This document shows, piece after piece, positions 52,384 through 61,142 of a DNA stretch of 64,000 bases; the first letter of the stretch is position 1; every line of letters starts with the position of its first letter. The stretch comes from Sphingomonas sp. NFR04 (lineage in GTDB: Bacteria; Pseudomonadota; Alphaproteobacteria; Sphingomonadales; Sphingomonadaceae): assembly GCF_900114095.1 (NCBI RefSeq), contig NZ_FORV01000008.1, positions 165,843 through 229,842 of the forward strand, written 5' to 3'. The position numbers and the translations under genes are program-made. The notes under the pieces are model-generated. The model saw nothing but the letters and a program-made list of their open reading frames with translations. It did no database searches and was not told the DNA's origin.

Positions 52384-53733
52384 ATGGCTATTACGCCGCT
52401 CCCCGATCCGCCCTCGCGGGCGGACCCTTCGGGATTCTCGGACCGAGCCGACGAGTTCCTCGGCGCCCTGCCGCTGTTCGCCGAGCAGGTGAACGAAACG
52501 GCGACCGCGATGCAGGCCGCCGCCGTGACGGCGATCAACGCACCTGGCACCAGCGCGTCCAGCACCACCAGTCTCGCGATCGGTACAGGCTCGAAGACGC
52601 TGACGCTGGCGGAGACCGGCAAGGCATTCGCCATCGGGCAGTTCGTGATCATCGCGCGCACGGCTGCACCGACGACCTACCTGCACGGCCAGATCACCGC
52701 CTACAACAGCGGCACCGGCGTGATGACCGTCTCGGTGGGCAAGACCGGCGGCAGCGGCACCTATGCCGCCTGGACCATCTCGCTTTCGCTGCCGCAGATC
52801 GCGCTGGCACTCAGCGGCAATGACGAAGTGACCGGCCCCGTCCGATTCGCGGTGCAGGTGCGCGTCGGCGGCGACCTGCTGCTCGACGGCGCCAGCCCCT
52901 CTATCCAGTTCGGCACGAGCGGCCTGTGGACGTGGGCGCCGGCGACGAACGCGATGGCGATCGGCACCTCCGACAAGTCCGCGCACCGGATCTATATCGA
53001 TCCGTCGGGCCAGGTGAATGTGCACGGTCAGCGCGGCTCGCAGGGCAACATCCAGGCAAGCGGGGCCCTGCGCGTGCTGGCGAGCTTCGTCGGCGGCTAT
53101 GCGATCAGCACCTATGACGTGAACAATTACACGGCCGTCCAGTTCGTCCGCGACGTCGGCGGCGTCGCGCAGCAGACGGGCTCGATCACGGTCAGCGAGA
53201 CGGGCGTCTCCTACAACACGAGCTCCGACTACCGCCTCAAGGAGAACCTCCAGCCGTTGGCGGGCGCGGTCGAGCGGGTGCTCGCCGTGCCGGCGCGGCG
53301 GTTCAGCTTCATCGGCTCCGCGGATCGTATCGTCGACGGCTTCCTGGCGCACGAAGTCGCCGAGGCGGTGCCGGAGGCGGTTCAGGGCCAGAAGGACGCG
53401 ATGGTCGACATCGGCCGCGCCACGCCGCCCCCGCAGCCCGCCCCGATCGTCGACGTCCGGCAGGACAAGGCACCGGTAGGCTGGGCGTGGTCGGCAACGG
53501 GTGAGCAGGACGGGGAGCCCGTTGGCACCGCGACTCCGCCGGTCGCGCCCGCGCCTCTCGCCGGTATCCCGCAGACGCAATGCCCGCCGGGCTGGTCGTG
53601 GACGAAGACCGGTGAGGTCGAGGCCTATCAGTCGATCGACCAGGCGAAGCTGGTGCCGGTGCTCTGGGCAGCGGTGCAGGAACTCGCCGTCGAAGTCGCG
53701 GCGTTGAGGGCTCAGCTGGGGGCACCAGCATGA
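52384..53733 (+). CDS. Tail fibre with S74 intramolecular chaperone
   Basis: The protein has 449 residues. The N-terminal 60 residues are helical for attachment, a beta stretch follows, and from about residue 278 NTSSDYRLKENLQPL opens the S74 domain, in which cleavage occurs at the Ser-Asp. FLAHEVAEAVPEAV and SIDQAKLVPVLWAAVQELAV complete it. A Pro-rich insertion with two related units (APVGWAWSATGE and CPPGWSWTKTGE) splits the domain. Confidence 0.85.
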   Translation: MAITPLPDPPSRADPSGFSDRADEFLGALPLFAEQVNETATAMQAAAVTAINAPGTSASSTTSLAIGTGSKTLTLAETGKAFAIGQFVIIARTAAPTTYLHGQITAYNSGTGVMTVSVGKTGGSGTYAAWTISLSLPQIALALSGNDEVTGPVRFAVQVRVGGDLLLDGASPSIQFGTSGLWTWAPATNAMAIGTSDKSAHRIYIDPSGQVNVHGQRGSQGNIQASGALRVLASFVGGYAISTYDVNNYTAVQFVRDVGGVAQQTGSITVSETGVSYNTSSDYRLKENLQPLAGAVERVLAVPARRFSFIGSADRIVDGFLAHEVAEAVPEAVQGQKDAMVDIGRATPPPQPAPIVDVRQDKAPVGWAWSATGEQDGEPVGTATPPVAPAPLAGIPQTQCPPGWSWTKTGEVEAYQSIDQAKLVPVLWAAVQELAVEVAALRAQLGAPA

Positions 53734-54215
53734 ACATCACCATGAAAGGGGCTATGCCGATGACGCCGGTATTCGAGACGGTGCTGGCGAAATACGGCTG
53801 GATCCTGATTGGGATCACGTTCGGGTTCGCGGCAAAATATGCGCTTCTGCTGAAGCGAGGAGTGCAGGTGAAGGCGCGGCTCGTCTTCGCCGACCTGCTA
53901 CTGCTGCCGATGGTGGCGCTGATCGCATACTGGCTCGCGACGCGCGCCGGGGTGGAGGCGGAGGCGGCCGCGCTGTTCTCCGCGTTCTCGACTGTCGGCG
54001 CCGATCGGCTGGTGAAGCTGCTCACCGATCGCTTCCTCGCCCGCGTCGACAGCGAAGCCGCGGCGATCGCGAACAACATCATCGGCACCGCACGGAACAC
54101 CGCCCAAGCGGAGCTCTCGGCCCTCGCCGTGGTCGAGGCCGCGCACGAAGGCCGCGCGCCTGCCGAATATGTGGCGCTGAAGCCGCACCCGCAGGCGCCC
54201 AGGCTGGACGGCTGA
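53730..54215 (+). CDS. Putative holin-like membrane protein
   Basis: The 161-residue protein has two hydrophobic segments: YGWILIGITFGFAAKYALLL (about 22-41) and LVFADLLLLPMVALIAYWLA (about 50-69), followed by a soluble helical tail. It lies before the endolysin, where holins occur. ATGA overlaps the fibre stop. The holin role is by position. Confidence 0.62.
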   Translation: MNITMKGAMPMTPVFETVLAKYGWILIGITFGFAAKYALLLKRGVQVKARLVFADLLLLPMVALIAYWLATRAGVEAEAAALFSAFSTVGADRLVKLLTDRFLARVDSEAAAIANNIIGTARNTAQAELSALAVVEAAHEGRAPAEYVALKPHPQAPRLDG

Positions 54216-54238
54216 CACTCTCCCTACCGGAGGCCAAC

Positions 54239-54937
54239 ATGACAGAGCTGAGAGACATTCAGCGGCACCTCGGTGTCGCGCCCGACGGCGTGCTCGGGCC
54301 CGCGACGCTCGCCGCGATCGGCACGGCGCTCGGGATCGGCAAGCCGCGCGCGCTGGCAGATCCGGCCGCGTTCTTCGCAGGCGTGCGCACCGTCACCGGC
54401 CAGCTCGAGCAGCCGCAGGTCGACACGATCAACGCGCTGCTTGCCACGGCCGCGGATTGGTCGGTGGCATGGCTGGCCTATGCCCTCGGCACGAGTTGGC
54501 ACGAGGCGCGGCTGGTGCCGGTCGAAGAGATCGGCCGGGGCAAGGGCAAGCGCTACGGCGTCGCCGGCGCGCGGATGAAGCCGGTTCCCGGGGCGTCGAG
54601 CTATGGTGGCCAGATCCCGTATGGCCGCGGCCTCGTCCAGCTCACCTGGTGCGACAACTACGAGCTCGCCGATCGCGAACTCGAGCTGGGCGGGGCGCTG
54701 CTGAAGAACTTCGACTTGGCGCTCAGCACGGACGTCGCTGTCCGCATCCTCGTGCGCGGCATGGAGGAGGGATGGTTCACCGGTAAGGCGCTACGCGACT
54801 ATCTGCCGGGGCCACTCGGCGCCGCCGACCAGTTCGCCGCCGCGCGCCGTATCATCAACGGGACCGACCGCGCTGACATGATCGCGGCCTATGCGCTGAA
54901 GTTCCAGGCGGCGCTGACCGCCGGGGGGTGGGCATGA
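54239..54937 (+). CDS. Endolysin, GH19 chitinase-like
   Basis: The protein has 232 residues. The N-terminal part MTELRDIQRHLGVAPDGVLG is a peptidoglycan-binding motif. The catalytic part has GTSWHEARLVPVEE with the candidate Glu pair and YGRGLVQLTWCDNYELADRE, the GH19/lysozyme signature. It degrades the cell wall at lysis. No signal peptide, so it needs the holin. Confidence 0.88.
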   Translation: MTELRDIQRHLGVAPDGVLGPATLAAIGTALGIGKPRALADPAAFFAGVRTVTGQLEQPQVDTINALLATAADWSVAWLAYALGTSWHEARLVPVEEIGRGKGKRYGVAGARMKPVPGASSYGGQIPYGRGLVQLTWCDNYELADRELELGGALLKNFDLALSTDVAVRILVRGMEEGWFTGKALRDYLPGPLGAADQFAAARRIINGTDRADMIAAYALKFQAALTAGGWA

Positions 54938-55203
54938 CCGACGATCCCAAGTTGATCGGGCCGCCGCCCGCTGAGGGCAATCGCTTCCGCGCCGCGGTCG
55001 GCATCGCCGCCCTATCGGCCGGGCTGCTGGGGCTGATCCTGCTGTTCTTCGTCGAGATCCCGCCGCGCAACGAGAACGCAGTGCTGCTGGCCCTGGGCAT
55101 CGTGCTCGGCTGGGGCGGCTCGGTCGTGCAGTCGGAATATGGCGCCAGCACCACCGGCCGCAAGGCGGCCGACCTTGCGCTGCGGAAGGCAGGTGAACGA
55201 TGA
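54934..55203 (+). CDS. Small two-helix membrane protein of lysis module
   Basis: From ATG 54934 the 89-residue protein has two hydrophobic segments: VGIAALSAGLLGLILLFFV and ENAVLLALGIVLGWGGSVV. It overlaps the endolysin stop and the next start by 4 bases. It may be the holin or antiholin instead of the gene at 53730. Confidence 0.62.
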   Translation: MTDDPKLIGPPPAEGNRFRAAVGIAALSAGLLGLILLFFVEIPPRNENAVLLALGIVLGWGGSVVQSEYGASTTGRKAADLALRKAGER

Positions 55204-55526
55204 TCGCCTGGCTGATCCCCATCGTCGGCGAGCGCTATGCCAAGCGCGTCGCCATCGGCCTCGGCGTGCTCGCTGCCGTCATCATGCTCGCGGCCGGGCT
55301 CTGGCTCTGGCTGCACTTCCACGACCGCCGCGTCGTCGCCAACGATCGCGCGGCTGCAGCGGCCGAGGTGGGGCAGCGGCAGGTGCGCGCCGAGCGCGCC
55401 GCCGGCGCCGCCCAGGCGTCCCGAGACACCGAGATCCGCAACGACCTAGCTCAACAGGAGGAACGTGCCCATGAAGCGCGCCGCAATCGCAGCTCTGCTC
55501 TCGATGATCTGCACAACGGGCTGTAG
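55200..55526 (+). CDS. Inner-membrane spanin (Rz-like)
   Basis: The 108-residue protein has an N-terminal membrane anchor (VAIGLGVLAAVIMLAAGLWL) and a long periplasmic coiled coil (RAAAAAEVGQRQVRAERAAG and on). This is the i-spanin plan. The outer spanin gene starts inside it at 55471 in another frame. Confidence 0.75.
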   Translation: MIAWLIPIVGERYAKRVAIGLGVLAAVIMLAAGLWLWLHFHDRRVVANDRAAAAAEVGQRQVRAERAAGAAQASRDTEIRNDLAQQEERAHEARRNRSSALDDLHNGL

Positions 55527-55836
55527 CGCCCCGCGCGCGCTGCCGGTCACACCCGATCCCGCAACGCTCGACGTCTGCCCGGCGGCGGACGCTGCATTCC
55601 CTGTCCTGCCGCCGCTGCTGCCGGTGACGATCCCGGCCGGCACCGCGGTGACCGATGCCAGCGGCGCTCGGCGCGTGCTCGCTGCGCCGCTGGATGTCGT
55701 CGGCTTCGACCTGGTGCTCGATCGGGATGAAGCGACGGCGGTGTTCGTCGTGCGCGAGCGCGCCGAGAAGAAGCTTTGCCGGTCAGCCGTCCAGTATGTT
55801 CGCGACTGGTCGACCGCGATGGCCCGGAAGCCGTAG
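55471..55836 (+). CDS. Outer-membrane spanin-like lipoprotein (Rz1-like)
   Basis: From ATG 55471 (AGGAGG 12 bases before) the 121-residue protein starts MKRAAIAALLSMICTTGCSA with a lipobox ending in Cys 18. The periplasmic part is Pro-rich (FPVLPPLLPVTIP). It overlaps the i-spanin gene by 56 bases, the classical overlapping Rz/Rz1 arrangement. It is longer than typical Rz1. Confidence 0.72.
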   Translation: MKRAAIAALLSMICTTGCSAPRALPVTPDPATLDVCPAADAAFPVLPPLLPVTIPAGTAVTDASGARRVLAAPLDVVGFDLVLDRDEATAVFVVRERAEKKLCRSAVQYVRDWSTAMARKP

Positions 55837-55902
55837 CAGCTCGCCTGCGACCACCCGCCGCGCCGCGCGGACCACTCCCCACCACAACATAGGAGCGCGG
55901 CC

Positions 55903-57144
55903 ATGCGCCTTAGCGCCTTGAATTTGTCAGTTACCAGCCGCGCTTTGTTCGCAGGGAGGCCATTCCAGACGCCACCACTTCCTCCGCTTCCGACCTTCGC
56001 ATTCCCCGCTGTGCAGAGCAAAATGGCGGCAGGCCAGCGCTCGCAGATCGCCATCGTTGGCGATAGCGCGGTTGCAGGTTGGGGTTCGGGTGTCGCGACC
56101 GGCACGACGACAGCGGGGACGGGTGCGGGAACGTCGCCTAACTATCTGCGCGCGAAGGCCTGGCCGCAGCAGCTCAAAGACCAGCTCGTCGCGCGCGGTA
56201 TCCCCTGCCGGGCCGATGCGTATTTCTCGTCGCAGGTCAACAGCGTCATCGCCGACATGGTCGCCGCCAACCCGAACATTCAGGTCGGCACTGGGTGGAC
56301 TTTGTCCAATTATAGCCTCTCGGGGACCATGCTGACATGCGCGAACACGGTGACCACCGCGTCGGTATTTATTCCCGGCGACGCTGCGGCCGATTCTTTC
56401 GACATCATTCACGCCGCGCAATCTGGCTTGGGGACCATCACGTTCACGGACGAGGATGGTTGGACCCAGTCGATTAACTGCGGATCGATCGCCGGTGCGC
56501 AAGTGACCAACTCGGCGGGTACGCTCGGCTTGAAGCGCACCACGATCAGCCGCCCGACGGCCAGCCAAAAACCGATCTCGATAACCCGCAGCGCCGGCAA
56601 CCAGATCCTTATCGTGGCCATCATCCCCTACAACTCGGCCAGCCCGGCGCTCGAGCTGCTGAACATGGGTTGGCCGAGTTCAAAGGCATACGGGACCACC
56701 GGTTCGGGGCACTGGAACATCTATTCGGACTCGACCACGATGAGTGCCGCGACACCCTACAATGCGCTCGGGGCGCTCAATTCCGATGCGTACATCATCG
56801 AGCTGGGCACGAACGACCAGGCTAACGGCGTGATCCCCGCAGACTTCCAGACCGCGATGACGAACATCGCGTCGAAGCTGAAGGGGCAGGCTGGCGGCAA
56901 CGGCGCCAATGTGGCCCTGGTCAAGTGCCGAACGACGATTGGCGGGTACGCGAGCTACAATATGTCGTCTGACATGCTGGCTGTAATCGATACCGTCACG
57001 ACCAATCTCAGCCTCGCTCCGATCATCAACTACAACGCCATCCCGTTCACCAGCGATACCGATCGCTTCGACGGCACGCACCTCTCCGCGCAAGGCTACG
57101 CCAAGGAGGCAGCCGTCGCGCGGCAGGCGCTCATCGGCGCGTGA
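55903..57144 (+). CDS. SGNH/GDSL hydrolase-type virion or depolymerase protein
   Basis: The protein has 413 residues. Block I is IAIVGDSAVAGWGSG (Ser 54), the Asn block is IIELGTNDQANG, and block V is DRFDGTHLSAQGYAKEA with the Asp-x-x-His pair. SGNH enzymes remove acyl groups from polysaccharides. About 200 residues of beta-rich insert lie between blocks I and III. In phages such proteins trim capsule or O-antigen during adsorption. There is no signal peptide. Confidence 0.8.
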   Translation: MRLSALNLSVTSRALFAGRPFQTPPLPPLPTFAFPAVQSKMAAGQRSQIAIVGDSAVAGWGSGVATGTTTAGTGAGTSPNYLRAKAWPQQLKDQLVARGIPCRADAYFSSQVNSVIADMVAANPNIQVGTGWTLSNYSLSGTMLTCANTVTTASVFIPGDAAADSFDIIHAAQSGLGTITFTDEDGWTQSINCGSIAGAQVTNSAGTLGLKRTTISRPTASQKPISITRSAGNQILIVAIIPYNSASPALELLNMGWPSSKAYGTTGSGHWNIYSDSTTMSAATPYNALGALNSDAYIIELGTNDQANGVIPADFQTAMTNIASKLKGQAGGNGANVALVKCRTTIGGYASYNMSSDMLAVIDTVTTNLSLAPIINYNAIPFTSDTDRFDGTHLSAQGYAKEAAVARQALIGA

Positions 57145-57180
57145 TCCCCACCGAATTCCCCTCAGCAAAAGGAGACCACC

Positions 57181-58200
57181 ATGTTGCGATATCTCGCTGC
57201 CATCCTGCTTATGGCGGCGCCCGCCACCGCGCGCGCCGTTACCGTTCCTGTCGCCACGCCGGCGCAGCTCCAGGCCGCGTGGAAGGTGGCCAAGCCCGGC
57301 GACACGATCCTGCTCGCGCCGGGCAATTATGGCGGTGCCGGCATCAACGATGCCCAGTACGACGGCACCGTGACGGTGAAGAGCGCCGACCCCAAGCGCC
57401 CGGCGGTGTTCACCCGGATCACGCTCAACAGCGCCCGCAACATCACCTTGTCGGGTCTGGAGTTTGCCTATGTGCCCGCGCCGGGCGAGGCCAACAGCCA
57501 GTCTATGATCCGCATCAACAACGGCTCGGGCATCGTCCTCGACGGCATCTATGTGCATGGGGTGATCGACGGCGATGTCAGCCGCGACGTGAATGGCGTC
57601 ACCGCGGTCGGCACCGATGGCCTGACGGTCTCCAACTCGCGCTTCGTCGAGATCAATGCCGGCATCAAGACGGACACCAGCCGCAACGTCGTCATCCGCG
57701 GCAACGACATCGGCTTCATCGGGGCGGACGCGATTGAGATCCCCGGATCGAATGGGGTCACGATCGCCTGGAACACGATCCACGACTGGCGCACGAATGC
57801 CAACGTCCACCCCGACGGCGTGCAGTGCTGGACGACCCGACAGCCGTCCGGCTGCAAGAACGTGCGCATCTTCCGAAACGAGTTCATCGGCAGCCCTGGC
57901 CATGAGCCCCAAGGCATCTTCTTCGGCGACGAGGACAAGGTCGGCGGCTACGAGAACATCGAGATCACCGGCAACCGGTTCGTCTGCACCATGTGGCACG
58001 CGATCAAGCTCTATAGCGCGCCGAGGAACGTGGTGATCCGGTTCAACGAGGTGGTGGCTGGCCCGAACTTCACGCCCTGGATCGCGGTCGATGGTCCAGC
58101 TTCGATCGAGGGCAACGTCGCGCCGACGTTTCTCATCAACAACGCGAAGGTGCCGATGCTGCCCGCCGGGAACTACATCGGCGGGCGGTTCGGGCAGTAG
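57181..58200 (+). CDS. Right-handed beta-helix (pectate lyase-like) protein with signal peptide
   Basis: The protein has 339 residues. A Sec signal MLRYLAAILLMAAPATARA is followed by PAQLQAAWKVAKPGDTILLA and repeated N-x-x-I/V-x-x-N beta-helix turns (GLTVSNSRFVEINAGI, NVVIRGNDIGFIG, VTIAWNTIHDW). This is the pectate lyase-like fold acting on polysaccharides. The signal peptide is unusual for a tailspike and suggests secretion by the lysogen. Confidence 0.8.
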   Translation: MLRYLAAILLMAAPATARAVTVPVATPAQLQAAWKVAKPGDTILLAPGNYGGAGINDAQYDGTVTVKSADPKRPAVFTRITLNSARNITLSGLEFAYVPAPGEANSQSMIRINNGSGIVLDGIYVHGVIDGDVSRDVNGVTAVGTDGLTVSNSRFVEINAGIKTDTSRNVVIRGNDIGFIGADAIEIPGSNGVTIAWNTIHDWRTNANVHPDGVQCWTTRQPSGCKNVRIFRNEFIGSPGHEPQGIFFGDEDKVGGYENIEITGNRFVCTMWHAIKLYSAPRNVVIRFNEVVAGPNFTPWIAVDGPASIEGNVAPTFLINNAKVPMLPAGNYIGGRFGQ

Positions 58201-58247
58201 CGCTAGCCTAGGCGGTTGCGATCATTGAAATGGCAGCCGTAGCAGTC

Positions 58248-58445
58248 TCAGCAGACTTGATGGACCGGCTTTTCCCCGGGATACCGGTGCATGCCCTTCA
58301 GCGGCCTCGGGAATGATCTTGCCCAAACGATCAAATAGATCATGCCGTATAGGGCCGCCGCCAGGAACACTGCCGCCCTCGCGTCGGCGTTCAAACTTCC
58401 GAGAGCTGAGGGCTGCCGATCGACCGCTCCCGGCGCCTGAGCCAT
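58248..58445 (-). CDS. Doubtful small membrane protein
   Basis: The 65-residue frame has one hydrophobic segment (AAVFLAAALYGMIYLIVWA) and overlaps the acyltransferase 3' end by 55 bases. It could be the small partner of the acyltransferase or chance. Confidence 0.38.
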   Translation of the reverse strand: MAQAPGAVDRQPSALGSLNADARAAVFLAAALYGMIYLIVWARSFPRPLKGMHRYPGEKPVHQVC

Positions 58446-59503
58446 GCATTCTCCAGCTTCTTGAAGACGCTCTTATACTTCAGCGCCGGTTTTTCGATGT
58501 AATGCCAAGAGAAGGCGGCGAAAGCGGCGCTGATGATCGTCGCGACGAGGCCGTTGACGTACCAGATCCGGCCCGGGCCCGGGAAATAGGCGATCGCCTG
58601 CTGGATGACGAAGCCGTACAGATACAGGCCGTAGGAATAGTCCGCGCCTTTGAGCAACGCGATCTTCCTGGGCATCAGCAGGCCCAGATAGACGGTGACA
58701 TAACCCATCGCCGGCACGGTGATAAGGTCGCCGAAGGTGGTGAAGCGAAACGCCCAAAAGATATAGGCGGAGCACGCCAGGAACAGCCACAAGCGATGCG
58801 GCACCTTCTCGCGATACAGGTAGAAGGCGACCCCAACGAGGAAGCACGATATCAGGACGATCCCCGGAACATGCGTGGGGAAGATCGCCCATTGATCCCC
58901 ATGGCGATAGACCCGATAGGCGCAGCACAGCGCCAGGAAGAAGAACGATCCGACGATCGCGATCACTGGCCGCTTCAACAGACCGATGGCGAGCAGGACC
59001 GACAGCGCGAGGTAGCAATAGAGCTCGAAGGGTACCGTCCACAGCTGCATGTTTACGACGTCCGCGTCCGGATTATTCAGGAACACGCCTGGCAGTTTCA
59101 TGTGGATGTGCCCAGTCACGTTGAGCAGATACAGCAAGAAAGTTTTGTCGGTGAAGTACTTCTCGAGCGGGAAAGAGGTAAAGATCGTCCCGATCACGAA
59201 AGCGGATAGCCCCACTTCCACCGCTAGGGCCGGGTAGATCCGCACGAACCGATTGCCGAGGAAGGTGATGAGGGTCCTCGACCGTTCCATGCTGCCTGCC
59301 ACGAGGAACCCGCTGAGCGCGAAGAACATCGGCAAGATTGCCTTGATCAACGGTGAGAATGGTGTCGAAAAAGCTAACTCATGTGAACCAGTCGTCACCT
59401 GGGCGGTGTGCATCCAGATCACTGCCAGCGCCAAGAGGATTCGCATATAGTCGAACCCTGTGGGGCGCCCGTTAGCGGCATCCAGTTTCATTCCGAAATT
59501 CAT
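58391..59503 (-). CDS. Membrane acyltransferase (acyltransferase 3/OafA family)
   Basis: From ATG 59503 the protein has 370 residues with about ten membrane segments. The catalytic His is in LALAVIWMHTAQVT, the Arg-containing FLGNRFVRIYPALAVEVG is conserved, and the end has FSWHYIEKPALKYK. Family members O-acetylate O-antigen, capsule or other glycans. It is next to two polysaccharide-directed phage genes, so lysogenic conversion is likely. A run of eight G lies at its ribosome site. Confidence 0.85.
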   Translation of the reverse strand: MNFGMKLDAANGRPTGFDYMRILLALAVIWMHTAQVTTGSHELAFSTPFSPLIKAILPMFFALSGFLVAGSMERSRTLITFLGNRFVRIYPALAVEVGLSAFVIGTIFTSFPLEKYFTDKTFLLYLLNVTGHIHMKLPGVFLNNPDADVVNMQLWTVPFELYCYLALSVLLAIGLLKRPVIAIVGSFFFLALCCAYRVYRHGDQWAIFPTHVPGIVLISCFLVGVAFYLYREKVPHRLWLFLACSAYIFWAFRFTTFGDLITVPAMGYVTVYLGLLMPRKIALLKGADYSYGLYLYGFVIQQAIAYFPGPGRIWYVNGLVATIISAAFAAFSWHYIEKPALKYKSVFKKLENAWLRRRERSIGSPQLSEV

Positions 59504-59507
59504 AGAG

Positions 59508-59515
59508 CCCCCCCC
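59508..59515 (-). repeat. G8 run at ribosome site of acyltransferase
   Basis: On the coding strand the sequence is CAGGGGGGGGCTCTATG: eight G ending 4 bases before the start codon. Slippage would alter ribosome site spacing. Confidence 0.6.
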
Positions 59516-59912
59516 TGTTTGCACCACCTATATTTCTTTTTGTAACACGTTCAATACGCTTGTTTGCGGATGCTATACATCTGCGGCTCGCCTGCCGTGC
59601 ACTCGATATGTAGCTGCCCCATTTTGGGGCAACACGCCTTCGCAATTAGCTTGGGTAGCGGTTCGCTTCCGCGGCTCAACTCCGCTGAGCGTTCTTGCCA
59701 TGTTCGGCTCATGCAAGTCGCCCGACTCTTCGATCGCGGGCTTGCGAAGGGCCAAACCACTGCGCGATTAAAGCCCCCGACACCATGCCTGGGCAAAGGC
59801 CAGCAGCATACCGACAAGTACCCCCCCCCCCCGACGACGCGACATTTTGAGGCTTGGGTTGCCGCGCCGATGGCGAACATTATCGATCCCGCCAGAAGGC
59901 ATCCTCGCCCAT
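59516..59912. other. Gene-poor junction with C12 run
   Basis: No gene is supported between the acyltransferase and phbB. The region holds twelve C in a row at 59821-59832. It is a candidate for the phage-host border, but no tRNA-Lys repeat is visible. Confidence 0.5.
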
Positions 59913-60635
59913 TCAGTACATGTACTGGCCGCCGTTGATCGACAGCGTCGACCCGGTGACAAAACCTCCGTCCTCGGCGCATAGGAATGCGACAGCGCGC
60001 GCGATCTCGCGCGCCTGTCCGAGCCTCCCGACCGGGATCTTTGCAATGATCCTTTCCAATGCCTCGGCAGGCACGGCTGCGACCATGTCGGTATCGATAT
60101 AGCCCGGCGCGATCGCGTTGACGGTCACGCCGAATCGCGCGCCTTCCTGCGCCAGCGCCTTGGTGAAGCCATGGATGCCCGACTTGGCGGCTGCATAGTT
60201 AACCTGCCCGAATTGGCCCGCTTGGCCGTTAATCGAACCGATATTGACGATGCGGCCCCAATTGCGGGTGCGCATGCCCGGGAACACCGCGTGCGCCATG
60301 TTGAAGCAGCCGCCCAGATTGGTGCGGATCACGTCTTCCCACATGTTGCGGGTCATCTTCATGATCGTGCCGTCACGGGTGATGCCCGCATTGTTGACGA
60401 CGATGTCGATCGGGCCGAGTTCGGCATCGACCTGCGCGACTCCCGCAGCGCAGGAGTCGAAATCGCCCACGTCCCACTTGTACGCCTTGATGCCGGTGCG
60501 CTCGGTGAAGGCTGCTGCCTTCTCGTCATTACCGGCATAATTTGCGGCAACGGTGATGCCCGCCTCGTTGAGTGCCAAGCTGATCGCTTCGCCGATCCCG
60601 CGGGTGCCGCCGGTGACGACCGCTACACGTGCCAT
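59913..60635 (-). CDS. phbB: Acetoacetyl-CoA reductase, SDR family
   Basis: From ATG 60635 the protein has 240 residues: VAVVTGGTRGIGEAIS (cofactor loop), NNAGITRDG, VNIGSINGQAGQFGQVNYAAAK with Tyr-x3-Lys, and ending INGGQYMY, as in PhbB/PhaB. It reduces acetoacetyl-CoA to 3-hydroxybutyryl-CoA for polyhydroxybutyrate. A host metabolic gene, marking the right side as chromosomal. Confidence 0.92.
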   Translation of the reverse strand: MARVAVVTGGTRGIGEAISLALNEAGITVAANYAGNDEKAAAFTERTGIKAYKWDVGDFDSCAAGVAQVDAELGPIDIVVNNAGITRDGTIMKMTRNMWEDVIRTNLGGCFNMAHAVFPGMRTRNWGRIVNIGSINGQAGQFGQVNYAAAKSGIHGFTKALAQEGARFGVTVNAIAPGYIDTDMVAAVPAEALERIIAKIPVGRLGQAREIARAVAFLCAEDGGFVTGSTLSINGGQYMY

Positions 60636-61142
60636 GTACATTCCTCTCCACATCGAACCGCGAATGGCTAGGCGGACTACGCCCAGCCGGCATTTGGCGC
60701 CCGATGATCTGTCGCTACAGATTTATGCCCGTCGGAATTGCCCTCTATGTCGCTGATCATCGCCATCGCCCGCCGGGCGACGACACGACTATCGCCATGA
60801 CGATCAAACTTACCACGGCGAGGCACACGACAACTTCGATTATGAAAAGCGTCACAGCGTTTTTCCGAGCGCTACTGCAGCGTCTTCCTCACTTGGCTGC
60901 CAGAAAATCCTTGCAACAGTACCCATAATTCCTTCCCCGGTTTATATTTGAGGAAATACGCAGATATACTGTTGTTAATGCATCATGCTGCAACCGGGGT
61001 AAAGCTGCCTCGGCGCAATATTCTTGTGAGGAACGCCAGCCGCATACTGTGCTGTCTCTTATCGGGACGAAGGCAGCGCGCGATACAACGACCGCAGTGT
61101 CTGACCCTCGACTCATGCGAATGTTCTCGTCATGTTCCGCCG
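60636..61142. other. Gene-poor stretch after phbB promoter side
   Basis: About 500 bases with no supported gene. It contains the upstream region of phbB and, at its right end, frames that only become protein-like from 61143. No repeats were seen. Confidence 0.45.

Noticed and set aside
51160..53580. 806-codon minus-strand frame opposite distal tail and fibre genes
   Set aside because: Arg/Gly/Asp-rich shadow; fibre and distal tail genes are clear on the other strand.
59551..59982. Protein frames across the C12 run
   Set aside because: No start site, no similarity, and they run into the 3' end of phbB.
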